The translations under genes and the position numbers were made by a program. DNA of 6,454 nt, from the NCBI GenBank assembly GCA_027064285.1, contig JAMOPX010000202.1:1-6454 (forward strand), read 5' to 3'. Position 1 is the stretch's first letter. The number at the start of each line of letters is the position of its first letter. The notes below the pieces were generated by a model, which saw nothing but the letters and a program-made list of their open reading frames with translations, did not search any database and had not been told where the DNA came from. Source of the stretch: Desulfobacterales bacterium. GTDB lineage: Bacteria; Desulfobacterota; DSM-4660; Desulfatiglandales; JALVZP01. This document shows, piece after piece, positions 5,389-6,454 of this stretch.

Positions 5389-6250
5389 TCTCCTCTATCT
5401 CTTTAAATCTGCCCAATATACCTGAAGGTTTTATCATAAGAACAGCTATTATAGAGAAAAGATAGATAACCATCATCCACTTAGAAGAAAGAAAAATAGT
5501 TGTGGCAGTCTGTATATATCCAAATATTAAGCTTGCCAAAAGAAGCCCTGTACTGCTTCCAAGCCCACCAACTACGGTAACTGCAATAGCTACCAGAAGC
5601 ACATCATATCCAGAGTCCATAGATATAATACCAAGAGGAAGTATAAGATTTGCAGAAAGAGCGCATATGCCAGCACCCAACATCACAGAAACAGAGGATA
5701 AAAGCTCTGTATTTATACCAAAACAAAGGGCTGTCTGCTCATTCTGAGATAATCCTCTAAGTGCAAGCCCTATTTTTGTGTAGTGGGAAAAGAGATACAA
5801 GGCAACAAGTAAAAGAAACGCAGAAAAGAATATAATCACCCTTTGAAGATCCACAGGGACATTTCCAATAAAAATAGATCCCTTGAGAATAGGCGAAACA
5901 TTAAATTCATAGGTAACAAAGCCCTTCCACCTTAAAAATTCTATTATTGCCACTCCTAATGAAAAAGTAATAATGACCTCAGAAAGAGGCATTCCTTTTA
6001 TTCGGTATATTACTAACCAATAGATAAAAAAACCTCCAAGAGAGGTAATCAGTATAGATATAACAATAGATATGGCCAAGGAAAAGCCGTAATTTAGAAA
6101 AAGCCAGGTGATGATCCCAGAAAGTATGTAAAGTGCGCCATAAGAAAAATTGGCTATTCCAGAGATACTAAAAGTAAGGCCAAATCCAATTGTCTGCAGA
6201 AGAATAATTGCACTGTTTATAAGGCCATATATAAGTAATAAAGACCACAT
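5381..6250 (-). CDS. livH: Branched-chain amino acid-type ABC transporter permease (LivH-like)
   Basis: This is the first gene of the operon and encodes the partner permease of LivM in the inner membrane. It has 289 residues, the normal LivH length. Hydrophobic segments lie near 5-28, 36-52, 57-82, 92-106, 136-154, 185-206, 216-230, 234-251 and 259-273. Family motifs are GIANFSYGALYILSG (31-45), TKIGLALRGLSQN with TALCFGIN (158-180, the cytoplasmic loop that contacts the ATPases), VVGGLGSSTG (226-235) and KPSGILG (274-280). The ATG at 6250 follows TTAGG with a short spacing. No solute-binding protein gene precedes it within the 200 bases seen. Related permeases also serve urea or amide importers, so the substrate stays open. 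Confidence 0.9.
   Translation of the reverse strand: MWSLLLIYGLINSAIILLQTIGFGLTFSISGIANFSYGALYILSGIITWLFLNYGFSLAISIVISILITSLGGFFIYWLVIYRIKGMPLSEVIITFSLGVAIIEFLRWKGFVTYEFNVSPILKGSIFIGNVPVDLQRVIIFFSAFLLLVALYLFSHYTKIGLALRGLSQNEQTALCFGINTELLSSVSVMLGAGICALSANLILPLGIISMDSGYDVLLVAIAVTVVGGLGSSTGLLLASLIFGYIQTATTIFLSSKWMMVIYLFSIIAVLMIKPSGILGRFKEIEERI
5390..5395 (-). promoter_or_regulatory. Ribosome binding site that fixes the livM GTG start
   Basis: GAGGAG lies 8 bases before the GTG at 5381, inside the last codons of livH. It supports initiation upstream of most of the tandem repeat in preference to the later in-frame GTG within the array. Confidence 0.65.
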
Positions 6251-6264
6251 AAGAAACCTAAATC

Positions 6265-6293
6265 ATAAAAGCCAAAGAGGAGCGTATTGTCAA
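6265..6293 (-). promoter_or_regulatory. Candidate sigma-70-type promoter of the liv operon
   Basis: A perfect -35 hexamer TTGACA (6293-6288) is followed after 17 bases by TTTTAT (6270-6265, four of six matches to TATAAT). TATGAT (6267-6262) is a better hexamer, but at a 20-base spacing. Transcription would begin about 8 bases before the livH ATG, giving an almost leaderless mRNA. The prediction rests on consensus matching only. Confidence 0.4.
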
Positions 6294-6454
6294 GGATAAT
6301 TTGAGGCATGTTTGAAAAAACTTTTCGGGCACTTGGGCACTTGTCAAGAAAATTGTGTCTCATTTAAAGGAAATATGTTTCGAATATCCTCAGAAGTTTT
6401 CTTCAGTTCTGAAATAGTCGAACACAACAGTATACAGGGTCGATCTTATAGAAA
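6294..6454. other. Right-edge region upstream of the liv operon, no assignable gene
   Basis: No gene is identifiable. It holds a second TTGACA on the minus strand (6347-6342) without a good -10, next to two tandem copies of GGGCACTT (6327-6334 and 6335-6342). On the plus strand an ATG at 6375, with AAAGG at 6366-6370, opens a frame of 26 codons that leaves the window; its translation is not recognised. On the minus strand a frame with SELKKTSEDIRNIFPLNE ends at a TGA near 6345 and could be the C-terminus of a gene lying to the right. These two readings exclude each other, and I cannot choose between them. Confidence 0.35.
6327..6342 (+). repeat. Two tandem copies of an 8-bp sequence
   Basis: GGGCACTT occurs twice in direct contact, about 80-90 bases upstream of the livH start. 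It might be an operator half-site pair or a chance duplication. It is one of the few GC-rich patches in this region. Confidence 0.5.

Noticed and set aside
5502..5747. Plus-strand 81-codon frame opposite livH
   Set aside because: It is a shadow of the livH membrane-protein coding strand with no motif or convincing ribosome site.

Overview
The window looks like chromosomal DNA of a low-GC, motile, Gram-negative bacterium. The proteins are rich in Lys, Glu and Ile, the codons favour AGA and ATA, and there is an exported periplasmic protein plus a Liv-type ABC importer. This style fits thermophilic or anaerobic lineages such as Nitrospirota (Thermodesulfovibrio-like), Aquificota or Desulfobacterota. 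That placement is inference; no rRNA or other marker gene is present.

Left part, plus strand (about 155-1879): the end of a flagellar gene cluster. It holds a 5'-incomplete FliS-like chaperone tail, a 134-residue coiled-coil protein that resembles the FliT/FlgN type of flagellar chaperone, a 70-residue protein of unknown function, and a full-length HD-GYP protein with a GAF-like N-terminal region. The HD-GYP protein is probably a cyclic-di-GMP phosphodiesterase. The genes overlap or nearly abut, so they are likely co-transcribed, and they link flagellum assembly with second-messenger control of motility.

Middle (about 1937-2313): the 3' part of an IS66-family insertion sequence. The in-frame C-terminal third of the transposase and the terminal GTAAGCG-type inverted repeat survive, while the 5' two thirds are gone. 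The remnant is less AT-rich than its surroundings and lies where two converging transcription units meet. An AT-rich cluster of inverted repeats follows.

Right part, minus strand (6250 down to 2386): a tightly packed branched-chain amino acid type (HAAT family) ABC importer operon in the order livH-livM-livG-[Spy/CpxP-like]-livF. It encodes two permeases and two ATPases. Between the ATPase genes lies a small exported helical protein with a strong Shine-Dalgarno sequence and a 4-base overlap with livF. No solute-binding protein gene (livJ/livK) is in the window. A candidate sigma-70-type promoter lies just upstream of livH. A 9-bp tandem repeat sits exactly across the livH/livM junction.

The most unusual points are the Spy-like gene inside a liv operon, the coding 9-bp repeat at the livH/livM junction, and the unknown small protein overlapping the HD-GYP gene. 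I see no CRISPR array, tRNA, rRNA or clear new defence system.
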